DNA of 40,742 nucleotides from a virus. Below the pieces are notes generated by a model. That model saw nothing but the letters and a program-made list of their open reading frames with translations, ran no database searches and was not told the DNA's origin. The stretch covers positions 1-40,742 of the IMG/VR virus record IMGVR_UViG_3300034072_000939. One strand, given 5' to 3'. The translations under genes were made by a program, and so were the position numbers. Positions 7,589-16,405 of this stretch are shown here, in pieces (the first letter of the stretch is position 1; the number at the start of each line of letters is the position of its first letter).

Positions 7589-9082
7589 ATGATTCCTCAG
7601 GATCTTCTCGCAGGGCTGCCGCCGGAAGGCTTTGACGCCAGCGTCGGCGAGCTTCGTAAGCTCAACCAGGCTCTCCGCTCGGCGGCGATGCTTGGCCTCC
7701 GTAAGGGTGGTGTGAACTACCCGCTCCAGGGCGTTGGCTACGACAGTGGCACGCTCCCCGGCGGCGAGTTCGCCCCGCTCGTTCCCCAGTCCATCCAGCC
7801 CATGCTGGACAACGCGACCTTCGACGATGAGCACATTGTCGCTTGGAAGCTCCTCGCCAAGACCTCGGCTTCGTCCCCGATGCACGAGTACAACGTTCGC
7901 CGCAGCTACGGCTCGGCAGCGCTGAACCCGTTCGTCCGCGAAGGTGGCGTCCCCGCCATCAGCGAGTCGTCGTTCGAGCGTAAGGTTGTCCGCGTCAAGT
8001 ACGCCGCGACCTTCCGCCAGATCACCGACGTCGCGTCGATGACCGGCATGATGCACCCGTCGCCCCAGGCGATCTCGATCGCCTCGATGGACGGCATGAT
8101 GGAACTCGTCCAGAAGATGGAGTCCTTCCTCTTCCACGGCGACTCGTCCATCAACCCGCTCGAGTACGACGGTATCTACAAGTCGATCCGCTCCGGCGCT
8201 CCGTCGAACTTCCGCGATGCCGAAGGCTCCGTGACCTCCCTCGAGGAGCTTCAGGAGATCATTGGTCGTATGACCAATCCTCCGTACTACGCGAAGCCCA
8301 CTGAGATCTGGTGCGACCACCGCGTGTGGACGAACCTCCAGAACCAGATGCTCAGCAAGTACGGCCGTATGGAGATCTCGCAGCAGCGCGACATCTACGG
8401 CGGCGTCGGCAAGCTCTTCGTCTCGACGGCTCACGGGAATATCCCCATCCTGTCGATCCCCTTCCTCTCGCACCGCGAGCACCCGATCTCGCGCCCCGAG
8501 GGCGACGGCGCTCCGGCTGTCATCGCGCCGTCCATCGCCTACCAGGCGTCGGTCACCGGCTCGAAGTTCAAGACCGCCGACGTGACGGGCAAGGACTTCC
8601 ACTACATCGTCGAAGGCATCGGCGACGAGGGCGCGGTCAACTTCGCGGCTTCGGCGGCGGTTTCGCACTCGGCGGCGGGCGGTTCCAGCCGCTTCACCAT
8701 CAACGACGCGGGCGTGCCCTCCTACGGCACGAACTCGATCCGTTACTACAACGTCTTCCGCGCTGACGTTGCGACGGGCGCTGGCGCCCCGGCTGACCAG
8801 AACGAGTACTGGTTCGTCGGCCGCTTTGCTCGCAACCTCGTTGCCTCGGGTACCCACACCCGCTTCGACGAGATCAACGAGCACCGCCCGCAGAAGTCGC
8901 CGGTGTACATCCTCACCAACCGCCGCGACTGCATGGAGTGGGTCAACTTCCTTGACCTCACCCGCCGCCCGATCACCGTGTCGCGCAGCGCCACGACCCA
9001 GTTCATGATCATGCTCTTCGGCGCGCTCAAAATGGGCGTTCCCCAGAAGCACTGGATCCTGGACAACGTCGGCTACGCTTGA
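7589..9082 (+). CDS. Major capsid protein (HK97 fold)
   Basis: A 497-residue protein after protease and scaffold, followed by a strong terminator, as expected for the most highly expressed phage gene. The sequence has the look of an HK97-type capsid protein: an N-terminal arm (1-75), an E-loop-like stretch (NPFVREGGVPAISESSFERK), a long helix with MDGMMELVQKMESFLFHGDS, a P-domain with PPYYAKPTEIWCDHRVWTNL, and a C-terminal beta-rich part ending NVGYA. The ribosome site is CAGGAG before ATG 7589, and codons are strongly C/G-ending. Residues 44-70 of the arm (YPLQGVGY, then EFAPLVPQSIQ) are shared with the protease C-terminus. Confidence 0.88.
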   Translation: MIPQDLLAGLPPEGFDASVGELRKLNQALRSAAMLGLRKGGVNYPLQGVGYDSGTLPGGEFAPLVPQSIQPMLDNATFDDEHIVAWKLLAKTSASSPMHEYNVRRSYGSAALNPFVREGGVPAISESSFERKVVRVKYAATFRQITDVASMTGMMHPSPQAISIASMDGMMELVQKMESFLFHGDSSINPLEYDGIYKSIRSGAPSNFRDAEGSVTSLEELQEIIGRMTNPPYYAKPTEIWCDHRVWTNLQNQMLSKYGRMEISQQRDIYGGVGKLFVSTAHGNIPILSIPFLSHREHPISRPEGDGAPAVIAPSIAYQASVTGSKFKTADVTGKDFHYIVEGIGDEGAVNFAASAAVSHSAAGGSSRFTINDAGVPSYGTNSIRYYNVFRADVATGAGAPADQNEYWFVGRFARNLVASGTHTRFDEINEHRPQKSPVYILTNRRDCMEWVNFLDLTRRPITVSRSATTQFMIMLFGALKMGVPQKHWILDNVGYA

Positions 9083-9111
9083 TAGCTGATAACGGCCTGA
9101 TCGGCTAACTT

Positions 9112-9151
9112 GAAGGGGGAGGAGGCCCACGCCGCCTCCCCCTTCTTGTTT
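9112..9151 (+). terminator. Intrinsic terminator after the capsid gene
   Basis: GAAGGGGGAGG (9112-9122) pairs perfectly with CCTCCCCCTTC (9135-9145), with partial pairing further in, and is followed by TTGTTTC. It lies between the capsid stop codons and the next ribosome site, so it likely attenuates transcription after the capsid gene. Confidence 0.8.
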
Positions 9152-9165
9152 CAAGGAGAACAAAT

Positions 9166-9639
9166 ATGCGGCTGCGCGCTCTTCGTGAAATTCCTTCCAA
9201 CGGGAAGATCGCCTTCGGACCTCTTCTCTTTTCTGTCGACGCTGACGGCGTCCTCGACCCCCAACCTACGGACCTTCAGGTTTCTTCTATGAAGCTCGAG
9301 GTCTACCTGAAATGGGTTGAGCGGGCCGATGTCGCTGAGCCTGAAAAGAAGCCCGACCTGCCTGTCTTCAATTTCGCTGTGAAGCCCAGCGAGCCTAAGA
9401 CCCCGAACCTCATCGTTCCGGTCGAGGATGAAGACGAGGACGACGATAACGTGTTCGTTGATATCCTCCCGGCGGAAATTGCCCCCGCGCCAGCGCCGGT
9501 AGTTGCATCGAAGGCTGCGACTGAAGACTACTCAAAGTTGACTGCAGCGGAACTTCGCGACCTCTGCGACGCCTTTGAGATCAAGTACCCGTCAAATGCC
9601 ACCAAGGCCAAGCTCGTCGAGCTTTTGAAGGGAGCCTGA
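9166..9639 (+). CDS. Small head protein with C-terminal SAP/HeH-like domain
   Basis: A 157-residue protein just after the capsid gene, with a clear AAGGAG site before ATG 9166. The N-terminal about 55 residues are beta-like and unrecognised. A long acidic, Pro/Ala-rich linker follows (VEDEDEDDDN and APAPAPVV). The last about 35 residues (YSKLTAAELRDLCDAFEI, then SNATKAKLVELLKGA) have the helix-extended-helix pattern of SAP/HeH/LEM-like domains, which often bind DNA. Proteins of this shape are frequent next to phage capsid and head-tail genes. A role in the head-tail joint or as a minor head protein is an inference. Confidence 0.65.
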   Translation: MRLRALREIPSNGKIAFGPLLFSVDADGVLDPQPTDLQVSSMKLEVYLKWVERADVAEPEKKPDLPVFNFAVKPSEPKTPNLIVPVEDEDEDDDNVFVDILPAEIAPAPAPVVASKAATEDYSKLTAAELRDLCDAFEIKYPSNATKAKLVELLKGA

Positions 9640-9642
9640 GTC

Positions 9643-10587
9643 ATGCCGATCACCGATATCATCACGCCAGAGTACATCAAGAATGCCGTCCTCCCGACGG
9701 TGAAGTTTGTCGGGCGTGATGGTACCCCGGTGTCGGACGACTATTTCTACCGGTCGATTGATAACGCAGTGGCTGAGGTCGAGGAGATGACCGGCCTCAC
9801 CCTGCGTACCGACCACCGCAAGCTTCACGAAGAGCGGCACGATTCGCTCGAGTGGCACGACGAGACCTTCTACCTGAAGAAGACGCTCCGTCGCCCTCTG
9901 CGAAAGGTCGATAAGATCTCGATCGTCTGGGCTAATTTCCCAGGCTACGACCTTGAGCCTGACCGAACGCTGCTTCGATCGAACAAATACGGGCAGGTGC
10001 AGATCGTGCCCGGACCCACACTCAGCACACATCCATTCTTCCTTACCTACTGGGGTGTCGGATGGAATGACCGCCCTGAGTATATGCCCGGTCTCATTAA
10101 GATCGATTTCTATGCCGGCTTCGACTCTCTGCTGGTCGGCACGCATAACACCGTCGCCAATTCCAACACAGTCACCATTACCGACGACACGACCAACGCT
10201 GCTTACGGTCTTGAGTCTGGTCAGTGGGTCAAGATTGGCGGGCACCCGCGTCGCATCGCCGCTGTTGTCAATGGGTCGACCTACAAGGTCAGCGGTACCT
10301 TTCCCGCGACGTACTCAGGTGAAGCCATTCATCTCGCTTACCCAGGTTCGGCTCTTTCGGCCGTCTCGGCGCTCGCCGCCATCCCGATGCTAAGCTTGGC
10401 CGGTACTCTGATTTACGGGGCCGGCGTCACCGATAAACACCTGCAGATCGACGGTATGCGCCAGGCCAAGAGCATCGATCCTCGAGGACCGTATGCCAAC
10501 TGGCAGAAGGAACTCAGGCTCGCGGCTGAGAGTGCCATGCGCGCCCTTCACTCCGACTACACCCCGGTTCGCGGATTCTCTGTCTGA
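9643..10587 (+). CDS. Head-tail connector (adaptor) protein
   Basis: A 314-residue protein four bases after the previous stop. The N-terminal 150 residues read as a connector/adaptor: DDYFYRSIDNAVAEVEEMTG followed by paired beta strands is typical of head-completion proteins that bind below the portal. Residues about 165-240 (TVTITDDTTNAAYGLESGQW and on) look like an inserted small beta-barrel of the type often seen in phage fibres. The C-terminus returns to helices (YANWQKELRLAAESAMRALH) ending GFSV. The gene lies between head and tail genes, in keeping with this. The exact homologue (gp6-like or T4 gp13/14-like) cannot be told. Confidence 0.6.
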   Translation: MPITDIITPEYIKNAVLPTVKFVGRDGTPVSDDYFYRSIDNAVAEVEEMTGLTLRTDHRKLHEERHDSLEWHDETFYLKKTLRRPLRKVDKISIVWANFPGYDLEPDRTLLRSNKYGQVQIVPGPTLSTHPFFLTYWGVGWNDRPEYMPGLIKIDFYAGFDSLLVGTHNTVANSNTVTITDDTTNAAYGLESGQWVKIGGHPRRIAAVVNGSTYKVSGTFPATYSGEAIHLAYPGSALSAVSALAAIPMLSLAGTLIYGAGVTDKHLQIDGMRQAKSIDPRGPYANWQKELRLAAESAMRALHSDYTPVRGFSV

Positions 10588-10595
10588 GGTGACAC

Positions 10596-11471
10596 ATGCC
10601 GCAACTACGCCTCGTCCTCCCGAAGTACATCGAGCCCGATACCGTCGATTTCGATCTCGAGGAGTTCAGGCGTGCCCTTTTCCAGAAAGGGCGAGAACTC
10701 ACCTGGGACTGGGCGATGTCCTGCCCGTGCCAAGCGCGCGTCACGTCGTCCACCAGAACCACACTCATCTCGCAGAACAGAATCGACTGTCCGGGCTGCA
10801 AGGGTAGCGGCGTCATCTATTCGAACCGTCAGACCACCATCGGGATGCTGACGGACGCGATGTTCGACCAGAAGTTCTTCAACCTCTACGGAAGGTACTC
10901 TGAAGGCTCGGTCTTCATTACGCTTTTGCCCGAGCACCTACCTGCAATGAACGACCGGTTCACTCTAACTCGGGGTGTGGTCGTTTACGAGGAGACGGGC
11001 TTCAGACACTCCGCGACTATCGAGCGTCCGCGCTTCCCGATCGTGAAGCGTCTCATGTACCTCGGCTCCGAGGGCGACCAGACCGAACCCGAGCGGGCCG
11101 AGATCGGCGTGCTTTATTGCCGGGCTGCAGGGCTGAACGGTGAGTTGCTCGCGACGGAGTACACCGAGAACGAGCATTTCACCGTCAACGACGACGGCGA
11201 CCTTGATTGGTCGATCGCTGGTGCTGGGGCACCTCCCATCGGCTCCAGGCTCGCGATCAGGTATTACGGCCGGCCGTCCTTCGTGGTCAGAGGTTTTCCG
11301 TACGCCCAGCGCGACCTCTACCAGAATGACGCTGCCACCATGGATGACCGGCAGCTAGGGCTTCATCCCGTCAAGGTGGTTTGCGTACCTGAGTTCTTCG
11401 GCGCCAGGAATCCGCCTGTTGTCGGTGATGTCACGGGGGCAGAGGCATCGCCTTCTGATGAGCTTCCATGA
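10596..11471 (+). CDS. Neck-region protein with a CxC/CxxCxGxG metal site
   Basis: A 291-residue protein of unknown function in the head-tail junction block. After an N-terminal helix it has C43 and C45 (MSCPCQARV) and C65 and C68 (DCPGCKGSG). This four-Cys arrangement with a CxxCxGxG half resembles a DnaJ-type zinc finger and probably binds zinc. The remainder is beta-rich. The last 20 residues are Pro/Ser-rich. Position suggests a head-closure or neck structural role. It overlaps the next gene by an ATGA, which suggests translational coupling. Confidence 0.55.
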   Translation: MPQLRLVLPKYIEPDTVDFDLEEFRRALFQKGRELTWDWAMSCPCQARVTSSTRTTLISQNRIDCPGCKGSGVIYSNRQTTIGMLTDAMFDQKFFNLYGRYSEGSVFITLLPEHLPAMNDRFTLTRGVVVYEETGFRHSATIERPRFPIVKRLMYLGSEGDQTEPERAEIGVLYCRAAGLNGELLATEYTENEHFTVNDDGDLDWSIAGAGAPPIGSRLAIRYYGRPSFVVRGFPYAQRDLYQNDAATMDDRQLGLHPVKVVCVPEFFGARNPPVVGDVTGAEASPSDELP

Positions 11472-12973
11472 GAATAAAACGCTCCAACGCGCAGATAAAG
11501 CTTGATGAGGCTACAAATCAGCAAGTTGGTAAGCTGGTTAACGAGATAAAGCAGCGCTACCTCGCTGACATTACCCAGCGACTTCGTAAAGAGATCGTTA
11601 AGCTCATAGACGCTGAGTGGCGAGCACTCGCCACGAAAAAGCTTACAGGCTCGCGAGCCAAGTACCTCGCTCGATACCTCCAAGGTATCGAGCCTGTTGT
11701 CCTCAAGGGGGACAGCATCATCCTCTCGCTCGGCACCGCCGACGCTGCAAAGATTGAGGCGGGCTGGGCACCACCGCAGAGTAATGGGTCTACCATCAAC
11801 GATGGTATCGGCACCTACGACGGCACACCGAAAGACCTCAGGCCGCTGCTGCTCTATAGCGGAAAGCCTGCTAACGTTGCCACTACTTGGCAATCTGAGT
11901 CAAGGCACTGGAAGGTCATAAAGTTTGACCTTGGTAATAGCCAAAGTGCCATCGAGACAGTTGTTACCGACTGGATGAAGCAGAAATTCGAGACCGACAA
12001 CGAGGGTAACCTTGCCGGTGAATTTGCTCAGAAGGCCGATAAAGCATTCAAGCTTGGTCTTGCTAAGGCTGTAAAGGCTGCTAAAGCAAGCAGAGATCGT
12101 GTGCGACGCCGTACGGGCGTTAGCGATGGTCGCGCCAACTTGGAAAAGAAAGCGATTGCTCGGCTTGGAAATACGAAAACCATTCTCTGGTCTGAGACTT
12201 TGCAGAAGAGTGAGGAGATTCAACACCGACAGCATATATTCGCGAATATGCGCGTACGGGCTGCTGGTCGAAAGGTCTCGTTCGCTACGTTCAGAACTAT
12301 CAGTGACAGTCCGAAGCAGAGAAACCGCTGGCGCGCTGTTGGTATCCCGCCCGCTAACATTATTTCTGGCGACCCTAACGGTGACGATCTGGTGCGTCGC
12401 ATCGCTACCATCCTGGTCGACAAGGGATTCCGTAACGTACTCCGGTCCAACACCAACCTCATCCCGAAGTATTCGCGTGCCGCTCCGATCAACCTCGGTA
12501 CCGTAACAGAAGGACCGTCTCGTTCAACGTCCGCTCCGGTCTCAGCTCCAATCGCGTCTACAACCCCTACGTTCGCTGCAAAGAGCTCCACGTCCGCTGC
12601 TCCCGCCGCCGTTGATCCGGTTGTTGCTAGCATGGCGGCTAGGTCTCAAACGCAATCGCCCGCGCCAGCCGTCGTGACACCTCCTGCAGCTCAGGTCGTT
12701 CAAGCGTCTCCGACCAAGGAGATGAGCTACGACTCGCGCGTTGAGGCCAAGGCCCGTGAACTGATTGCCCGCGACTTCCCGAAGAACCCTGAGCAGAAGT
12801 GGGAGCAGTATCGGAGCATGTATCTTGAGAACGCCAAAGCGATCGTCAATAAAGAGCGCTACGTGTTCAAAGATAAAGTCGGAGACAACGCAGAAATTGA
12901 AAAAGCTAACATGGTGGCTGACGCTCTGAACGAGTCGCGGCGAGGAAAGTCTGCGAACTGGTCCGGTAGCTGA
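11468..12973 (+). CDS. Probable neck / tail-completion protein (HK97 gp10-like N-terminus)
   Basis: A 501-residue protein. Its N-terminal 150 residues show the pattern of tail-completion proteins: a basic helix, then LSLGTADAAKIEAGWAPPQ and a DLRPLLL stretch. The middle (about 190-330) is helical and basic with a second mixed domain (VSFATFRTISDSPKQRNRW). Residues about 345-420 form a Ser/Thr/Ala/Pro-rich linker. A charged helical C-terminal domain follows (YDSRVEAKARELIARDFPKN). It is much longer than the usual 130-200 residues of gp10-like proteins because of the added linker and C-terminal domain. Base usage is a little more AT-rich than that of the flanking genes. Function is inferred from position and the N-terminal pattern. 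Confidence 0.5.
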   Translation: MRIKRSNAQIKLDEATNQQVGKLVNEIKQRYLADITQRLRKEIVKLIDAEWRALATKKLTGSRAKYLARYLQGIEPVVLKGDSIILSLGTADAAKIEAGWAPPQSNGSTINDGIGTYDGTPKDLRPLLLYSGKPANVATTWQSESRHWKVIKFDLGNSQSAIETVVTDWMKQKFETDNEGNLAGEFAQKADKAFKLGLAKAVKAAKASRDRVRRRTGVSDGRANLEKKAIARLGNTKTILWSETLQKSEEIQHRQHIFANMRVRAAGRKVSFATFRTISDSPKQRNRWRAVGIPPANIISGDPNGDDLVRRIATILVDKGFRNVLRSNTNLIPKYSRAAPINLGTVTEGPSRSTSAPVSAPIASTTPTFAAKSSTSAAPAAVDPVVASMAARSQTQSPAPAVVTPPAAQVVQASPTKEMSYDSRVEAKARELIARDFPKNPEQKWEQYRSMYLENAKAIVNKERYVFKDKVGDNAEIEKANMVADALNESRRGKSANWSGS

Positions 12974-12983
12974 GAGGGTATAC

Positions 12984-13712
12984 ATGGCCTACGACATACT
13001 CAGTGACCTCCTTTTTGAGACGTCTATCGAGAACGCTAGGATTCGATTTTTTGAAGGTGACCTAGCGGACTTTGAGGCGGTCTTCGGCGCCACCATTTCT
13101 CCCGAACTCATTGAGATGGTGTGGGATCAGATCAACTCCTGGGGACCCGACGGATTCCGCGTCGAGGCTGCGTTCTCGCCCGTCGTCTACAAAGACAGCC
13201 ACATTATCATCAGCATCGTCTGTGAGAACTGCGAGCCCCAACTGCCCGTAGGATATTCCGTCGGACCTACGCTGACGAGCGTCTCGCCCGACGTCAGAGA
13301 GCTGGAAGCATCAACTCCGCAGACTGAATCGATCGGCGTTTACATCATGGCGCCAAACCGAGAAGTTCTTCGTCTGCTTGACTTGTTCATCAAGAGCACG
13401 CTGATTTTCGATCAGGACTGGTTCATCGAAAAGGGCATCAACCGCCCCCTGTGGATACGAACATCTGATCTGGCTCCGGTAGAAGTCGCAGCCGGAAATG
13501 AGACGGTACTGAAGTACGTGCGCAAACAAACTTGGGGTGTAGACAGTGTCTTCGCCCTTAGACCTTTCGGTGGTCAGATCGTCTCACCGAAAAAGATTCT
13601 CGTACACAGGTCCGGCACTTTCGTGAACTCCGTGCCGAACCCAGAGACTCGAACGTACGAAGAGCTGAACGGCACAACTGCTGGCGGGGTCACCCCCACG
13701 CCTGACGACTAG
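12984..13712 (+). CDS. Possible tail terminator / neck protein
   Basis: A 242-residue protein directly upstream of the sheath gene, where myoviruses usually place the tail terminator or tail-completion gene. It is acidic. A middle beta-strand pattern (SPVVYKDSHIIISIVCENC), followed by alternating strands and a helix (NREVLRLLDLFIKSTLIF), is compatible with a tail-terminator fold, but no diagnostic motif is visible. The C-terminus is Thr/Pro-rich. GAGAGGG precedes the ATG at 12984. The call rests mainly on position. Confidence 0.45.
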   Translation: MAYDILSDLLFETSIENARIRFFEGDLADFEAVFGATISPELIEMVWDQINSWGPDGFRVEAAFSPVVYKDSHIIISIVCENCEPQLPVGYSVGPTLTSVSPDVRELEASTPQTESIGVYIMAPNREVLRLLDLFIKSTLIFDQDWFIEKGINRPLWIRTSDLAPVEVAAGNETVLKYVRKQTWGVDSVFALRPFGGQIVSPKKILVHRSGTFVNSVPNPETRTYEELNGTTAGGVTPTPDD

Positions 13713-13722
13713 GAGCTGACCA

Positions 13723-15834
13723 ATGGCTGGTAGCATTGTTATCAATGGGCAGGAGACCGGGATCCCCGGTGTCTACGCCATCCCTGAATTCCTGAAGCTC
13801 CAGAGTAGGGCTCCGCTCACGAGCGTCCTCGCCGTTGTCGGCGAGTTCCCGTTCCTCGAGCAGAATACGCCCTACCTCTCGACCGATCAGGCCACGTTTG
13901 ACGCGCTTTCGCCGTCCAACACCACTCTCAAGAAGCTGTCGAACATCATCTTCGACGCCTCTAACGACCCGGCGGCGCAGAACAGCCCGGCGGGCGTGTA
14001 CCTCATCTCCCCGACTGCGACCACGCAGGCTTTCGGCTACCTTCAGGACAGCGGCTCGGCCAACGTTCTGAAGCTTTCGGCCAAGCAGTGGGGCACCGAG
14101 GGTAACCGTACCCGTTTCCAGATTGTCGAGAACGCCACCCTCGGTGGCTGGGACGTCTCGATCCGCAATGGCTCGTACGTCGAGAACTTCCGCGTTGCGG
14201 CTGAGCCGACGCTGCTCACGCTCGACTACAATCCCACCTACAGCCCGGCGGTCACCATCCCGACTGGTTTCGAGGACAATGCCGGCGTCACCGGCTCGGT
14301 GTCCGGCGCTGTTAGCCTCGAGAAGTCCGGCTCGGACATCGACGTCACGTTCTCGCGCGTTGTCGATGAGGGCTGCGTCAAGGTCACCGGCTCGTCGGCT
14401 TGGTCTTGGTACAGCTACGCCCCGGTTGACGGTGTCCTCACCTTCAACTCGGACGCTGCGGCCACCATCACGACCGGCCCCCTCGGAATTGTCATCTCCG
14501 GTATCAACAAAGACACCGGCGCGGCTGAGACCGAGACCCTCAGCTGGACCAAGACCGATATCGAGGCGCAGACCGCCAAGGTCTCCACCAAGTCGTGGAC
14601 CGGCCCCGTCTACGTTCGTTTCCAAGAGGCGACCTCGGTCAGCTTCAACGGTGAGATCACCATCACCGGCGCGGTCTTCCCGACCTTCAACGAGGCCGCC
14701 GGCCAGACCTACGTCGCCGACGTGATCAGCTACATCTCGGGCTTCGCGAGCACGGGCTTTGTGGTCACGACCTCGTCGACCCGCACGACCTCGGTCAAGA
14801 TCGCGGAACTCGACGACCTCGCCGTGACGGTGCTCGATGTCGACCTGACGGCCAACCTCTGGAAAATCGCGAGCACGATCGCGGCCCAGTCTCTACTCGT
14901 CGAGGTCGAGCGCGTTGGTGACAACGAGCCGAATATCACGACGACCCCGACGGCCTTCTACCTCGCCGGTGGCTCGCAGGTCTCTGCGACGGCCACTGAC
15001 TGGGAAAATGCTCTCGGTGAGCTTGAGTGGTACGACATCGACATCGTCGCCCCGCTCTACGACCCCACGGGCACGGCGGCGGCTTCGGACACGATCCTGC
15101 CGAAGTTCATCGCTCACGTTCAGCGTATGTGGGGCGTCGGCGCCAACGAGCGCATCCTGTGGCTTCCGGTCGGCGACGACGAGACCTACGCGCAGCTCAC
15201 CGCTCGTCAGGTCACGCTCGGCAGCGAGTACGTCTCGATGCCGATCGACGCGGTCTCGCTCGTCCAGTACAACAACCAGGTTGAGGAGATGCTCCCCTAC
15301 TGGAATGCGGTGCTGATGGCGGCCTTCGATGCGTCCACGTCCGGTCTGGTCCCCCTGACCTACCGCTCGCCTCGCGTCACGGCCTACCGCCGTAACTCGG
15401 CGCTCTACTCGCGTGAGTCCCGCGAGGCCCTCATCAAGAGTGGCTTCGTGTTCCTCATTGATCCGCCGGGCCAGTCCCCGCAGGTTCAGCGCGACATCAC
15501 CTCCTACACGGCTGACCAGGACGTCCGCCGCACGGAGCGCACCTCGGTCCGCTCGCTCATGCTTTCGCTGAAGAGCATGCGTCGCGCGCTCCGTGGCCTG
15601 ATGACCCTCGACAACGGCGCGGTCGCCACTGGCGCCGATGTTCGCGCGGCTGTGATTGGCGAGCTTGACCGCCAGAAGCGCTATGGCATCATCAAGACCT
15701 TCGACCAGACGAAGGTTTCGATCAGGTCGTACGCTGACCGCTTCGAGGTCGACTACGAGTTCACGCCGGTCTACCCCGTCAACTTCATCGTTATCCGCGC
15801 CAAGGTTTCGGCGCCGGTGACCCAGACCTTCTGA
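13723..15834 (+). CDS. Contractile tail sheath protein
   Basis: A 703-residue protein that marks the phage as a myovirus. The N-terminus has the sheath signature GIPGVYAIPE. The middle contains large beta-rich insertions (about 150-430), the variable outer domain of sheath proteins. The C-terminal 150 residues carry the conserved core: RTERTSVRSLMLSLKSMRRA, then VRAAVIGELDRQKRYGIIK, then YEFTPVYPVNFIVIRAKV. Sheath subunits stack round the tube and contract on adsorption. The tube gene follows 10 bases later. Codon usage is strongly C/G-ending, in line with high expression. Confidence 0.9.
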   Translation: MAGSIVINGQETGIPGVYAIPEFLKLQSRAPLTSVLAVVGEFPFLEQNTPYLSTDQATFDALSPSNTTLKKLSNIIFDASNDPAAQNSPAGVYLISPTATTQAFGYLQDSGSANVLKLSAKQWGTEGNRTRFQIVENATLGGWDVSIRNGSYVENFRVAAEPTLLTLDYNPTYSPAVTIPTGFEDNAGVTGSVSGAVSLEKSGSDIDVTFSRVVDEGCVKVTGSSAWSWYSYAPVDGVLTFNSDAAATITTGPLGIVISGINKDTGAAETETLSWTKTDIEAQTAKVSTKSWTGPVYVRFQEATSVSFNGEITITGAVFPTFNEAAGQTYVADVISYISGFASTGFVVTTSSTRTTSVKIAELDDLAVTVLDVDLTANLWKIASTIAAQSLLVEVERVGDNEPNITTTPTAFYLAGGSQVSATATDWENALGELEWYDIDIVAPLYDPTGTAAASDTILPKFIAHVQRMWGVGANERILWLPVGDDETYAQLTARQVTLGSEYVSMPIDAVSLVQYNNQVEEMLPYWNAVLMAAFDASTSGLVPLTYRSPRVTAYRRNSALYSRESREALIKSGFVFLIDPPGQSPQVQRDITSYTADQDVRRTERTSVRSLMLSLKSMRRALRGLMTLDNGAVATGADVRAAVIGELDRQKRYGIIKTFDQTKVSIRSYADRFEVDYEFTPVYPVNFIVIRAKVSAPVTQTF

Positions 15835-15844
15835 GAGGTAAGCG

Positions 15845-16339
15845 ATGGCTGCACCTAATCTTGTTAAGCAGGCATTCTCAGCCGCTCGCGGTATCATTAA
15901 GGTCGGCGGCGTGCCGATCGGATGGGCCACGGGTTTCCGCGCTGAGGAGGCGTACTCCCAATTCCCGATCGACGTTCTCGGTGACGTCTACACGCAGACC
16001 CATGAGCTGGTCGGCGTGAAGGTCTCCGGGTCGTTCGACCGTTTCCGCGTCTACAGTGAGCCGCTTGCCCATCAAACCACTAGCGGCGGTCAGCCGCTTT
16101 GGTACAACCAGGCGAACGACACTCCCGACCTCATCAAGCTCCTTGAGAAGGAGTTCACGCTTGAGGACACGGCCGGAGTCACCACTAGCGGCGTGAATCC
16201 CGCACCCGTGTACACGATTATCGGCTGGAAGCCTTCTAGCCGCTCGATCACGTACAACAACGGGTCGGTGTTGATGGAGTCTTGCTCTTGGGTTGCGATC
16301 CGCATCATCGAGAGCAGGGTGGAGCAAGCGTCCACTTGA
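15845..16339 (+). CDS. Tail tube protein
   Basis: A 164-residue protein immediately after the sheath, the standard gene order in myoviruses. It has the compact beta-sandwich look of tube proteins: VGGVPIGWATGFRAEEAY near the N-terminus, TQTHELVGVKVSGSFDRFRV in the middle, and PSSRSITYNNGSVLMESCSW near the end. The tube carries the DNA and is driven into the host when the sheath contracts. A very strong terminator lies just after its stop codon, as often seen for sheath-tube units. Confidence 0.85.
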   Translation: MAAPNLVKQAFSAARGIIKVGGVPIGWATGFRAEEAYSQFPIDVLGDVYTQTHELVGVKVSGSFDRFRVYSEPLAHQTTSGGQPLWYNQANDTPDLIKLLEKEFTLEDTAGVTTSGVNPAPVYTIIGWKPSSRSITYNNGSVLMESCSWVAIRIIESRVEQAST

Positions 16340-16345
16340 TCCCTC

Positions 16346-16384
16346 GCTGAAAACCCCGCCTGATAGTCAGGCGGGGTTTTCAGC
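16346..16384. terminator. Very strong (symmetrical) terminator after sheath and tube
   Basis: GCTGAAAACCCCGCCTGA (16346-16363) and its exact complement (16367-16384) form an 18-bp perfect stem with a TAG loop. The GC-rich core is followed by TTTT inside the 3' arm, and the symmetry means it can act on both strands. It separates the sheath-tube unit from the chaperone and tape measure genes. Confidence 0.92.
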
Positions 16385-16405
16385 ATCTTTGTAAGGTGCC
16401 TAAAA

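Noticed and set aside
7523-9163. Long open frame on the minus strand (546 codons)
   Set aside because: Antisense to the major capsid gene; an effect of strong codon bias. The translated sequence is Arg/Asp/Val-rich low complexity typical of such shadows.
13690-15930. Minus-strand open frames opposite the sheath gene
   Set aside because: Same codon-bias effect; the + strand is a clear sheath protein.
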